Assembly: GCF_034432235.1 (NCBI RefSeq)
Contig: NZ_DAOUCJ010000007.1
Span: forward strand, 1-45,553
Origin: Thermoflexus sp.
GTDB lineage: Bacteria > Chloroflexota > Anaerolineae > Thermoflexales > Thermoflexaceae
Direction: 5' to 3'
Length of the DNA: 45,553 nucleotides
This document shows, piece after piece, positions 32,748 to 41,071 of the stretch. A program made the translations under genes and the position numbers. Positions within the stretch are counted from its first letter, which is position 1. Every line of letters starts with the position of its first letter. The notes beneath the pieces were generated by a model. It worked only from the letters and a program-made list of their open reading frames with translations. It ran no database searches and was not told the DNA's origin.

Positions 32748-33563
32748 ATGGGGATGATCAAAACGATGCCGATCCACGATCTGGATCTGGAACGCTGGGA
32801 GGAATACGAGGACATCCTCACCGACAGCCTGTGGCTGCTGGGCCCCCGGGCCAACCATGGGATGCACACCCCGGAATACTGGGGCAACTTCGTCCCCCAG
32901 ATCCCCTACCAGGCCATGCGGCGTTTCACCCGTCGCGGAGAGCTGATCCTCGATCCCTTCGCCGGGCTGGGCACCACCCTCATCGAGGCGAAACGGCTGG
33001 GCCGCTTCGCCATCGGCATCGAGCTGGTCCCCAGCGTGGCCGAACGGGCCCGCTGGCTCATCGGCCTGGAGGAGAACCCGCATGGAGTTCAGACGGAGCT
33101 CCAGATCGGAGACAGCACCGATCCCGCCACCGTCGAGCGCGTCCGGGAGACGATGGCCCGCTGGGGGTTCTCCGGCGCCCAGCTGCTGATCCTGCATCCG
33201 CCCTATCATGACATCATCCGGTTCAGCGCCGACCCGCGCGATCTCTCCAACGCGCCCACGGAGGAGGCCTTCTATGAGGCCTTCGAGCGGGTGGTGGAAA
33301 ATTTCGCCCCGCTCCTGGATCGAGGGCGGTTTCTGGTGCTGGTGATCGGGGACAAATACACGCGGGGGGAATGGATGCCCCTGGGCTTCCGGACCATGGA
33401 ACGGGTGCTGCGGCACGGGTTCCGCTTAAAGAGCATCTGCGTCAAAGACATCCAGGAGAACCGGGGCAAGCGCGGCCAGTATCACCTCTGGCGCTATCGC
33501 GCCCTCAAGGGGAATTTTTACATCTTCAAGCACGAATATGTGATGTTCTTCGAGCGGAAATGA
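32748..33563 (+). CDS. Orphan DNA methyltransferase-like protein (N4/N6 class)
   Basis: About 271 residues. Motif I is LILDPFAGLGTTLIEAKRLG (~65-84), followed by FAIGIEL. Motif IV appears as LLILHPPYHDIIRFS (~146-160), where DPPY or SPPY is usual, so His replaces Asp/Ser. The order I then IV, with no sizeable target-recognition region, is unlike beta-class enzymes. The C-terminal KGNFYIFKHEYVMFF ending is common in amino-methylases. Starts at 32748, 32754 and 32766 are all possible. No cognate restriction enzyme is adjacent, but a nuclease-like gene lies 210 bp upstream. Methylation of RNA instead of DNA is possible. Confidence 0.75.
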   Translation: MGMIKTMPIHDLDLERWEEYEDILTDSLWLLGPRANHGMHTPEYWGNFVPQIPYQAMRRFTRRGELILDPFAGLGTTLIEAKRLGRFAIGIELVPSVAERARWLIGLEENPHGVQTELQIGDSTDPATVERVRETMARWGFSGAQLLILHPPYHDIIRFSADPRDLSNAPTEEAFYEAFERVVENFAPLLDRGRFLVLVIGDKYTRGEWMPLGFRTMERVLRHGFRLKSICVKDIQENRGKRGQYHLWRYRALKGNFYIFKHEYVMFFERK

Positions 33564-33589
33564 AACAGGGAAATCCCATACCCACCCCG

Positions 33590-33645
33590 TGACCCTCAGG
33601 GGTCAGACATTCCAGACCCTCCCCTTTCGCTATTCTCAGGGGAGG
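33590..33645. terminator. Inverted repeats between methyltransferase and vapC
   Basis: TGACCC/GGGTCA (33590-33605) and CCTCCCCT/AGGGGAGG (33618-33645) form two hairpins between convergent genes. The second overlaps the last codons of vapC. Neither has a T-tract. Confidence 0.35.
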
Positions 33646-34128
33646 TCATTCCACTCCCGATGCCGGATCCTTTCCAGATCTTCGCTTCGCCATCCCATCA
33701 CCTCATGCAGGAACGTTCCCACCACCATGACAGTGACCCCATGCTGCGCCAGAAAAGCCTTTGTCCTCTCATCATGAAAGTCCTTGTCGTTTGTCACCAG
33801 GTAATCGACCCCAGCTCGAATTGCCGCCAACAGGATGGGGATATCCGTTTCGTCCCGTATCGTGTCCCGGTGCGCCTCGCTGTCCTCCCGCGTCACATCC
33901 GGCGCCATCTCGAAGTCCACGTCGACGAGAAAGGTTTCGATGACCTGACGCCGGGCGCCTCCTTTTCGTTCGGCCCACCGTAACACTTCACGCACCGTCT
34001 GAGGGGCCAGAACAAGGCGAAAATCCCCTGCCAGCGCGGCGGAGAAAGGCATGGAACCAGCGAGGTTTGAGCACACCGGCGATGAGCACGTTGGAGTCGG
34101 CCATCACCCGCAGGTCACGGCCGGCCAT
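33636..34128 (-). pseudogene. PIN-domain toxin (VapC-like), frameshifted near the N-terminus
   Basis: Reading from ATG 34128 (or 34104), the frame gives MADSNVLIAGVLKPRWFHAF, the start of a PIN ribonuclease with its first catalytic Asp. The rest lies in another frame: ALAGDFRLVLAPQTVREVLR, ILLAAIRAGVDYLVTNDKDF and the C-terminus. The two halves join if two bases are restored in the CGCCGCGC run at about 34033-34041. The remaining frame alone (from 34076) would lack the first catalytic Asp. It overlaps the antitoxin stop by 14 bp, typical of vapBC. It is a true mutation or a sequencing error; if true, the toxin is inactive. Confidence 0.7.
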
Positions 34129-34432
34129 ACTGTTCCTCGAAGACCTCTCGTTGGATGGCCTCGATCTCCCGTTCCAGCCCCAGCTCGTTCACACCCTCCG
34201 CCTCGGCTTCTAACCCGGCACGGCGGCTCAGGGCCTCAAAGCGGGCCAGCGCCGCCTCGCGGCGCAGCCGCTCGTAGTCCGCTACAGAGAGAATCACCAC
34301 CACGGGAATGTTATCCTTCTCCACGACAAAGCGCTCGCCCTGGGTGATGGCCCGTCGGATGATTTCGCCCAGGTGGGTGCGCGCCCACGTCGCGGGCACG
34401 ACATGGACGCTCTTTTCCTTCACCGCTGCCAT
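34115..34432 (-). CDS. Phd/VapB-type antitoxin
   Basis: A 105-residue protein. VHVVPATWARTHLGEIIRRA and RFVVEKDNIPVVVILSVADY, then ERLRREAALARFEAL, form the N-terminal DNA-binding half of a Phd/YefM-like antitoxin. The C-terminal acidic helices (EREIEAIQREVFEEQYG) would bind the toxin. ATG 34432 follows GAGGGGG; the frame extends upstream without similarity. Its partner vapC is immediately downstream and overlapping but frameshifted. An intact antitoxin with a broken toxin fits decay starting with toxin loss. Antitoxins of this class usually repress their own promoter. Confidence 0.82.
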   Translation of the reverse strand: MAAVKEKSVHVVPATWARTHLGEIIRRAITQGERFVVEKDNIPVVVILSVADYERLRREAALARFEALSRRAGLEAEAEGVNELGLEREIEAIQREVFEEQYGRP

Positions 34433-34663
34433 TGCGTTTCCCCCTCGCCGGATTTCAGATGAACCTTGATCAATGATACTCAACTTTGAGGTTCTGAGCC
34501 AATCCCATGGGCACCTCCACAAACAAATTCAAGAGCGAGGGGAACAGTTGCTGGAAGCCGCTGAAGGTGGGCTGGGGAGCGGCCTTTCCCATCGCTGCCC
34601 TGGCGACGGCCACCCTGACCCTTCATCGGATGTCGCCGGATCGATCCCGGAGCGCCGGCGTGC

Positions 34664-36136
34664 CTATCGGACGCACGGGTTGAAGTCGGCCCCCAGCCAG
34701 ATCCGATAGGGGGCTTCCGCGCCCGGCTCGGGGGAAACTTCGAGACGGGACCTCGGCAGCCGGAAGGCCCGCAGGAGCGCCGAAGCGGCCGTGGAGGATC
34801 CGGCGGAGCCCATGGCGATCACCCGCGTGGGCTGTCCGTCCGGCGCCGCCTCCACCATCCGGACGGCCTGAAACCCGGCCTCCCGCAGGATCTCCACCGC
34901 CATCTCCCCATAAAAGGGATTCCCACTGGCGTTGATGACCTCCACCCGGGCAATGGGCGAAGCTTCCGCGGGTAATGGACCCAGCAGGAACCGCTCCAGG
35001 TAGGAATACGCCTGCTCCGTCGGCAGGTAAACAAACAGCTCGCTCCCCGCGGTGGTGGAGATGGTGCTGGGAGCCAGAACCGGATGCAGCCACCCCCGGG
35101 CGATGCGGCTCCGATCCAGGCGCACCCCGATGGAAGCCAGCCAGAGCACTTCCTCCAGCCCCAGGTCCGTCTGCACCGTCTGGCGGATCCCGGACCAGAG
35201 GGATGGGACGCGCAGGAGCCACCCGCCTTCCTTCAACCGATCCAGCAATCCTTCCAGCACCTGCTGCTGCCGGCGCGAGCGGTCGAAATCGCTGGTCGAA
35301 TGCCGGGACCGCATATACCACAGGGCCTGCTGGCCATCCAGATGGTAGCGGCCCGGCGCGGGCAGGGCGAGCGTGTCGGTGATCGCCGGGTTGTCGGGAT
35401 CCGGGAACACATCATACAGCGGACATCGGACGTTCACGTCCACCCCGCCCAGAGCATCGATGATGGTCCGCATTCCCTCGAAATCCACCAGGGCGTAGCC
35501 GTGAGCGGTCAGCCCCAGATTGTAGCGAAGCGTATCCTGAAGCAGGCCATAGCCCCCGCCCGGGTAACGGGCCAGCTCCCCATAGACATAGGCGGTGTTG
35601 GTCTTGTTGAAACCCCAGCCCGGGATATAGGTCCATAGATCCCGCGGGATGCTGAGCAACCGCACCGAGGGCTCATCCGGATCGATCGAGGCGAAGATGA
35701 TCGTGTCCGTTCGCCCAATCCGCTCCCCCGGGCGTCGATCGCTTCCCAGCAACAGCAGGTTCACCCGTCTGGGCGGAAAGGCCAGAGGCGGACGGGGCTC
35801 GGGGATCCCATCCAGGCTTCCCCCAGAAACCCCGGGACGAGGAGTGGGGGTGACGGCCCAGCGGGCCGGGAAGGCCGGAGTGGGCATCGATGGGGGCGGG
35901 ATAGGCGTGAACGTAGGCGCAGGCGTGGGCGTGGAAGTCGGCGTCCCAGTGGGTGGAAGGGTGGGCGTGGGCCCCGAAGATGGGGTGGACGCAGACCGCT
36001 CGAGCCCATTAAGCCCATGCTCAGAATTCCCAGGCGGTCGATTCGTCCACATCGCATGGCTCATCCAGATCAAGCTCTGGATGATCATCATGAACCCGAT
36101 GAGGGCGAGCGCTCTTCCCAACCAGCGGATGGACAT
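34664..36136 (-). CDS. LytR-CpsA-Psr family protein with LytR_C domain
   Basis: A 490-residue membrane-anchored phosphotransferase. It probably links polymers to peptidoglycan outside the membrane. One N-terminal membrane segment (~8-28, RALALIGFMMIIQSLIWMS) is followed by a Pro/Thr-rich linker (~50-100) and the LCP domain (~125-300). The LCP domain shows NLLLLGSDRRPGERIGRTDT, LLSIPRDLWTYIPGWGFNKT and the Arg-rich YMRSRHSTSDFDRSRRQQQV. The C-terminal LytR_C domain (~395-485) has VEVINASGNPFYGEMAVEIL. No polymer synthesis genes are adjacent, so the substrate is unknown. Confidence 0.92.
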   Translation of the reverse strand: MSIRWLGRALALIGFMMIIQSLIWMSHAMWTNRPPGNSEHGLNGLERSASTPSSGPTPTLPPTGTPTSTPTPAPTFTPIPPPSMPTPAFPARWAVTPTPRPGVSGGSLDGIPEPRPPLAFPPRRVNLLLLGSDRRPGERIGRTDTIIFASIDPDEPSVRLLSIPRDLWTYIPGWGFNKTNTAYVYGELARYPGGGYGLLQDTLRYNLGLTAHGYALVDFEGMRTIIDALGGVDVNVRCPLYDVFPDPDNPAITDTLALPAPGRYHLDGQQALWYMRSRHSTSDFDRSRRQQQVLEGLLDRLKEGGWLLRVPSLWSGIRQTVQTDLGLEEVLWLASIGVRLDRSRIARGWLHPVLAPSTISTTAGSELFVYLPTEQAYSYLERFLLGPLPAEASPIARVEVINASGNPFYGEMAVEILREAGFQAVRMVEAAPDGQPTRVIAMGSAGSSTAASALLRAFRLPRSRLEVSPEPGAEAPYRIWLGADFNPCVR

Positions 36137-36181
36137 CGTGAGTGCCTCGACAAAAGAGCGTTGGCGACGGTGGACAGAGCC

Positions 36182-37879
36182 CTACATAGACGTGGAAGAG
36201 ATGGAGGTCCCCTGGATCTGCCCCCGCAGGAACATCGCCAGCGCCTCCTTCTGCGCCTCCTCCGCCTCTACCCCTGCCAGCTGCTCCAGCAGCCACCCGA
36301 TGATCGCCGGGTTCAACCGCGCCACCTGAGCCACCCACTCCCGAACCCGCCCGGCCCGGTGGGGATCTGGATCATGGAAAAGCTCCAGCAGGCGTCGAGC
36401 GAAAGGACCGGAGGTCACGGGAACCTGATTATCGAAGAAAGCGGACAGCGCGTAATGGAGCATGAAATCCACCAGTCCGCGGAGCTTCTCCCAGACCGGA
36501 TCCCCCGGGATCATCAGGGCGATAAAAGCGTGATAATAAGGCAGGGAACCGGCGAAGTCCCGACGGTAGTTGAAAAGCTCTCCCGCCCGCACGGAGCAGT
36601 AGCTGGCTGCCCGCCAGCGGATCTCATAGGGTCCAATCCCCGGAGTGCGCATCTCCCACAGATCCAGGGTCATCCGCAGAGACTGCAAAAAGCGCTCCCG
36701 GGCCATCGGGAAGTTTCGATCTCGCCGGTAGCTCATCCCTTCCTCGAACAGCGCCCGGGCATCCCCCAGGGAAGGGGCAAGCCCCGACGGATAGGTGACC
36801 CCGGCCAGATCCGCCCGCAGGGCCTCAAACACTGGACCCTGCAATGGATCCTCATGCGGGATCCAGCGGAAGGTCCCATTCTCCGCCCCCAGCAAGCCCT
36901 CCCGCGCCATCCCCCGGAGCATGGCTTCGACTTCCACCACGGGAAGCCCGAGGAGGAAAGCCAGCGCTTCCGGCTCCAGCAACCAGTTCGCCATGCCCAG
37001 GAATCGGATCAGACCACCCTCTGCCGCTTCAATAAACCGCTTCAGGCCAGCGACCCGCACCCCCTGAATCGGGGTGAAGAGCGAAGGCGGAAGGGACCCG
37101 AAGGAGAGCCCGGAACTTAGGAGCAGCAACCATCCGAGCTCCTGGCGGCCGCCCGCCTCGATCTCCAGCCCCTCCCAGTTCGTTCGGTCCAGCCACCGGG
37201 CCAGGGTGAGCTCGGCTATCCCTGCTCGCAGAGTCTCGAAGAGGCGGGTCAACCCCATCCGACGGATGGTGGGCTCCAGCAACACGAAGCCCCAATCCTG
37301 AAGATACCGGCGGTAACGTTCCGCGGCTCCCACGATCTCGGAGGCTGGAGCGAGGGCGGATGGCTCGGGGACAGACGCAGAAGGAGCGGGGGCCTCTCCC
37401 GCTTCCGGCGCGATCAGCGTGTCATAATAGATGAACTCATCGCACAGCGCGGGGATTAAATCGCTGGTCGCCCCCTGCACGCCCACGCCGATCACAAACC
37501 GGCCATGCTCCCGGAGACGAGTGATCAGGCTGGAGAAATCGCTGTCCCCGGAGATGATCACAAATGCCTGGATCTCCGGACGGGTGAACAGGGTCTCGAT
37601 GGCGTCGATGGCCATTCGGACATCCGCCCGATTGCGGGCGAGCTTGTGGCCGTAGGAGTAAATCTGAACCAGATCCACCCCATGCCGGAGCAGCTCATCC
37701 CGATACTTGGTGAAACGGGACCAGTCGGCGTAAGCGCGCTTCAGGACCAGCCGCCCCCGTCGCCCCAGCTCTGCGAACAGGCGCTGGAGGTCCAGGGTGT
37801 AATACCGGCTTTCCGCCGCGGTGGCGATGTTCTCAAAGTCGATGAAGACCGCCATTTCAGGCCGCTCGCGACGCGCCAT
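36182..37879 (-). CDS. NYN-domain protein with uncharacterised C-terminal region
   Basis: A 565-residue protein. The NYN (PIN-like ribonuclease) domain spans ~8-165, with MAVFIDFENIATAAESRYYT, the acidic DVRMAIDAIETLF and VIISGDSDFSSLITRLREHG, all expected acidic residues included. A short Ala/Pro/Ser linker (~170-195) leads to about 370 residues I do not recognise. These are mostly helical and include a winged-helix-like part (LLGLPVVEVEAMLRGMAREG) and a TPR-like part (ARALFEEGMSYRRDRNFPMA). ATG 37879 is preferred over ATG 37897. Likely an RNA-processing or RNA-binding protein. Confidence 0.8.
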   Translation of the reverse strand: MARRERPEMAVFIDFENIATAAESRYYTLDLQRLFAELGRRGRLVLKRAYADWSRFTKYRDELLRHGVDLVQIYSYGHKLARNRADVRMAIDAIETLFTRPEIQAFVIISGDSDFSSLITRLREHGRFVIGVGVQGATSDLIPALCDEFIYYDTLIAPEAGEAPAPSASVPEPSALAPASEIVGAAERYRRYLQDWGFVLLEPTIRRMGLTRLFETLRAGIAELTLARWLDRTNWEGLEIEAGGRQELGWLLLLSSGLSFGSLPPSLFTPIQGVRVAGLKRFIEAAEGGLIRFLGMANWLLEPEALAFLLGLPVVEVEAMLRGMAREGLLGAENGTFRWIPHEDPLQGPVFEALRADLAGVTYPSGLAPSLGDARALFEEGMSYRRDRNFPMARERFLQSLRMTLDLWEMRTPGIGPYEIRWRAASYCSVRAGELFNYRRDFAGSLPYYHAFIALMIPGDPVWEKLRGLVDFMLHYALSAFFDNQVPVTSGPFARRLLELFHDPDPHRAGRVREWVAQVARLNPAIIGWLLEQLAGVEAEEAQKEALAMFLRGQIQGTSISSTSM

Positions 37880-38032
37880 GGGTGGTCCCGAAAGCATGGG
37901 TTTAATGGGTTCTCATCTAATTGACCCACGAGAAACATATCGCGCTATCCATCATAACCTCGATTCCGGCGGATTGCCTGGAGGGTGCGCGAAAAGGGGC
38001 AATTCGCCATCCCTCCATGCGGAGGCCTGGCC

Positions 38033-38449
38033 ATGCCACGAGCCGCAGCTCCGGATTATGTGATCATCTTTGACGGAGGAAGCCGGGGCAACCCGGGCCC
38101 CGGTTACGGATCCTACATCATTCGAACCCGCAAGGGACAGGAAGCGCGACGCCGCCTGGATTTCGAGGAAACCATGACCAACAATGAGGCGGAATACCGG
38201 ACGCTGATCGCCGCCCTGGAGGACCTGATCGGCCGGATCGAGAGGACCGGGAAGGATCCTTCCGCCTTCACCCTGGAGATCCGGGGGGATAGCCAGCTGG
38301 TCCTGGCCCAGCTCCAGGGGACCTTCCGGGTGCGTGCCCCCCACCTGCGCCCTCTCCAGCAGGCGGCCCGTGAGCGCCTGAGCCGCTTTCGAGAGGTCCG
38401 GCTGGTCTGGCAACCTCGCGAAGCCTCTGCCTCCGAACTGGGGCATTGA
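38033..38449 (+). CDS. RNase HI-like protein, last catalytic aspartate not seen
   Basis: A 138-residue RNase H type 1 fold. Three catalytic carboxylates are seen: Asp14 in FDGGSRGNPGPG, Glu52 in TNNEAEYRTL and Asp86 in RGDSQLVLAQL. The usual C-terminal H...N-x-x-AD segment is missing. The protein ends PREASASELGH, with Ser where the fourth catalytic Asp aligns. This may be a reduced-activity or binding-only version, or a 3' change. GGAGGCC lies before ATG 38033; a GTG at 37985 is in frame. Related single-domain proteins act on RNA-DNA hybrids. Confidence 0.78.
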   Translation: MPRAAAPDYVIIFDGGSRGNPGPGYGSYIIRTRKGQEARRRLDFEETMTNNEAEYRTLIAALEDLIGRIERTGKDPSAFTLEIRGDSQLVLAQLQGTFRVRAPHLRPLQQAARERLSRFREVRLVWQPREASASELGH

Positions 38450-38532
38450 GGCATGCCCGCTCCTCCCTCCCCGTGAGGAGCGAGGGCTGATGCCGCCAGG
38501 CTCAAAGCGGAAAGACGGGACGGCGCCTGTCC

Positions 38533-38573
38533 GGTGGCCAGGCGGGCGGCCTGCGGGGACCCGCCCGGCCACC
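38533..38573. terminator. Terminator hairpin between RNase H-like gene and ftsZ
   Basis: GGTGGCC-A-GGCGGG (38533-38546) pairs with CCCGCC-C-GGCCACC (38560-38573): 13 pairs with one mismatch. It lies 17 bp after the ftsZ stop and 83 bp after the RNase H-like stop, so it can serve both convergent genes. There is no T-tract. Confidence 0.55.
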
Positions 38574-38590
38574 AGAGCTCCCGGCGGATT

Positions 38591-39697
38591 TCATCCGCGT
38601 CGCCGCAGGAAGGCCGGGATATCCAGATCGCCCTCGTTGAAGCTGCGCTCGGAGGGAACGGGGCGCCGGACATTCTCCGGGCGCTGGGCGCCCGGCTCGG
38701 GGCGGGCGGGGGTCGCCGCCTGGGCCGGGCGGCGGCCTGGAATCGGAGGACGCTCGAATCCGGTGGCGATCACGGTGATCCGCACCCGATCCTGCATCGC
38801 CTCATCGATGACCGCGCCGAAGATGATGTTGGCCTCCGGATGGGCCGCCTGGCGGATGATCTCCGCCGCCTGATGGACCTCGTGAAGGGTGAGATCGGGA
38901 CCCCCGGTGACGTTGAACAGGATGCCCCGGGCGCCATCGATGGTGACCTCCAGGAGCCGGCTGGAGATGGCCTGCTGGGCGGCCTCCACCGCCCGGTTCT
39001 CCCCGGAAGCCTCGCCGATGGCCATCAGCGCCGCGCCGCCCTCGGCCATGATGGTGCGCACATCGGCGAAATCCAAATTGATCAGGCCGGGGACCGTGAT
39101 CAGTTCGCTGATCCCCTGGATGCCCTGGCGGAGCACCTCATCGGCCATCCGGAAGGCCTGCATCAGGGTCACCTTCTTATCCGTGATCTCCAGCAAACGA
39201 TCGTTGGGGATCACAATGAGGGTGTCCACGTTCTCCTTGAGGCGGGCGATCCCCTCTTCGGCGGCCTTGGCTCGCCGGGGCCCCTCGAAGGAAAAGGGCC
39301 GGGTGACCACCCCGATGGTGAGCGCGCCCACCTCCCGGGCGATCCGGGCGATCACCGGGCTGGCGCCCGTCCCGGTGCCGCCCCCCATCCCCGCCGTGAT
39401 GAACACCATATCCGAGCCGCGGAGCGCCTCGTAGATGAGATCCGCCGACTCCTCCGCGGCCTTGTAGCCGATCTCCGGGTTCCCCCCTGCGCCCAAGCCA
39501 CGGGTGACTTTCTCCCCGATATGGATCCGGCGATCGGCTTTGGCCAGGGAGAGGGCCTGCACATCGGTGTTGACGGCGATGAACTCCACCCCCCGGAGCC
39601 CCTCCTCGATCATGCGGTTCACGGCATTGCTGCCCCCGCCGCCCACGCCCACCACGCGGATTTTGGCCGGCGTCTGACCCGTCGCCATCGCATCCAT
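38591..39697 (-). CDS. ftsZ: Cell division protein FtsZ
   Basis: A 368-residue tubulin-like GTPase that forms the division ring. Visible: IRVVGVGGGGSNAVNRMIEE at the N-terminus, the GTP-binding MGGGTGTGASPVIARIA (~105-120) and the T7-loop region NLDFADVRTIM. The C-terminal tail ends in DLDIPAFLRRRG, which contains the conserved peptide for FtsA and other partners. The tail linker is short and proline/arginine-rich. AGGAGGT precedes ATG 39697; the frame is open far upstream into ftsA without similarity. Last gene of the division cluster. Confidence 0.96.
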   Translation of the reverse strand: MDAMATGQTPAKIRVVGVGGGGSNAVNRMIEEGLRGVEFIAVNTDVQALSLAKADRRIHIGEKVTRGLGAGGNPEIGYKAAEESADLIYEALRGSDMVFITAGMGGGTGTGASPVIARIAREVGALTIGVVTRPFSFEGPRRAKAAEEGIARLKENVDTLIVIPNDRLLEITDKKVTLMQAFRMADEVLRQGIQGISELITVPGLINLDFADVRTIMAEGGAALMAIGEASGENRAVEAAQQAISSRLLEVTIDGARGILFNVTGGPDLTLHEVHQAAEIIRQAAHPEANIIFGAVIDEAMQDRVRITVIATGFERPPIPGRRPAQAATPARPEPGAQRPENVRRPVPSERSFNEGDLDIPAFLRRRG

Positions 39698-39804
39698 CGT
39701 CCACCTCCTCGCTGCATGGTTCCCGATCAGCCCGGGCCGGAGAAAGAAGGCCTCGGGCGGAATTCCCGATCCATCAAAACCCGATCCGGGGGCGCGGGCA
39801 TGCC

Positions 39805-41031
39805 TTACCCAGGCAACATCTCCCGGAAGATCCCCCGCAGGGTCCGCCAGAGACGCCCCAGCCATGAGTCCCCGGACGGAGAATAGCCGGCGCCGGCATC
39901 CATCCGAAGGCCCCAGCGGAGCAGGCCCACCGCCGCCGCGAACATCGGTGAACGGAGGGTCTCCGCCAGCCCTCCCAGATCCCACGGCATGCCCACACGG
40001 ACGGGCATCCCGGTGACCTCGCGGGCCACCTCCCGGATCCCCGGCAGCAGAGCGGTCCCTCCGCAGAGGACCAGCCCTGCCGGGAGCAACCGCTCGTAAC
40101 CCGAAGCGCGCAGATCTTTCAGGATCAGCTGGAAGATCTCCTGGACCCGCGCCTCAATGATCTCGGCCATCTCCCGGCGCGAAAAGGTCAGCGTGCTGTT
40201 CTCCCCGAAGCCCTGGACCGTGATCTGCTCTTCCGGCGCGATGGCCTGGACCGCCGCATGGCCGTATTGGATCTTGATCTCCTCCGCCACCGTGGCCGGG
40301 ACGTGCAGGCCATAGGCCAGATCGTTGGTGATGTGCTGCCCTCCCACCGGGATCACCGCAGTGTGCGCGACGCTCCCTTCCACAAAGACCGCCAGATCCG
40401 TCGTCCCTGCTCCGATATCCACCAGGGCCACCCCCATTTCCCGCTCGCCCTCCGTGAGCACCGCTTCGGCTGAAGCCAGCGGCGAGAGGACGAACTCTTC
40501 CACCGCGATCTGGGTGGCCTCGATGCACCGCCGCAGGTTGGTCAGCGGGCCCACCTGGGCGGTCACGATGTGGACCTCCGCTTCCAGCCGGAATCCATAC
40601 ATCCCCAGGGGATCCCGGATCCCCTCCTGGCCATCGACGATGAAAGCGCGCGGGAGCACGTGGAGGATTTCATGGGAATGGGGGATCGCGATGGTCCGGG
40701 CGTTCTCGATCGCCCGCTCTACATCCGCCGGGCTGATCCCCCGATCCCCCCGCACCACCGAGGCGGTGCCCTTGCTGTTCACCGAGGCCACATAAGGCCC
40801 GGCGATGCCCACGATGGCCCGTCGGATCTGATAGCCGCTGGTCCGCTCGGCCTTCTCGACCGAGGCAGCGATCGCCTCCGTGGCCTCCGCGATGTTCACC
40901 ACCACTCCCCTCCGGATCCCCCGGGCCGGGACAACCCCCACGCCCAGGATGCGGAGCATCCCGGCCTCATCCGCCTCGCCCACCAGCGTGCAGATCTTGC
41001 TGGTTCCGATATCCATCGCGACCAGCGTCAT
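39805..41031 (-). CDS. ftsA: Cell division protein FtsA
   Basis: A 408-residue actin-like ATPase that tethers FtsZ to the membrane. Phosphate-1 region VAMDIGTSKICTLVGEADE, phosphate-2 region VALVDIGAGTTDLAVFVEGS and the adenosine-site VLCGGTALLPGIREVAREV are all present. The last ~20 residues (SWLGRLWRTLRGIFREM) are an amphipathic helix, as expected for the membrane-targeting sequence. ATG 41031 is chosen since MTLVAMDIGTSK is the typical start. A 107-bp gap separates it from ftsZ. Confidence 0.94.
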   Translation of the reverse strand: MTLVAMDIGTSKICTLVGEADEAGMLRILGVGVVPARGIRRGVVVNIAEATEAIAASVEKAERTSGYQIRRAIVGIAGPYVASVNSKGTASVVRGDRGISPADVERAIENARTIAIPHSHEILHVLPRAFIVDGQEGIRDPLGMYGFRLEAEVHIVTAQVGPLTNLRRCIEATQIAVEEFVLSPLASAEAVLTEGEREMGVALVDIGAGTTDLAVFVEGSVAHTAVIPVGGQHITNDLAYGLHVPATVAEEIKIQYGHAAVQAIAPEEQITVQGFGENSTLTFSRREMAEIIEARVQEIFQLILKDLRASGYERLLPAGLVLCGGTALLPGIREVAREVTGMPVRVGMPWDLGGLAETLRSPMFAAAVGLLRWGLRMDAGAGYSPSGDSWLGRLWRTLRGIFREMLPG

Positions 41032-41071
41032 GGGGTATACCCTCGCGCGCACGGGAAGAGACCTGCCGGAT

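Noticed and set aside
32187..33416. 409-codon minus-strand open frame opposite the nuclease-like and methyltransferase genes
   Set aside because: No domain is recognisable, while the plus-strand frames carry DPFAG/HPPY and E-x-K motifs.
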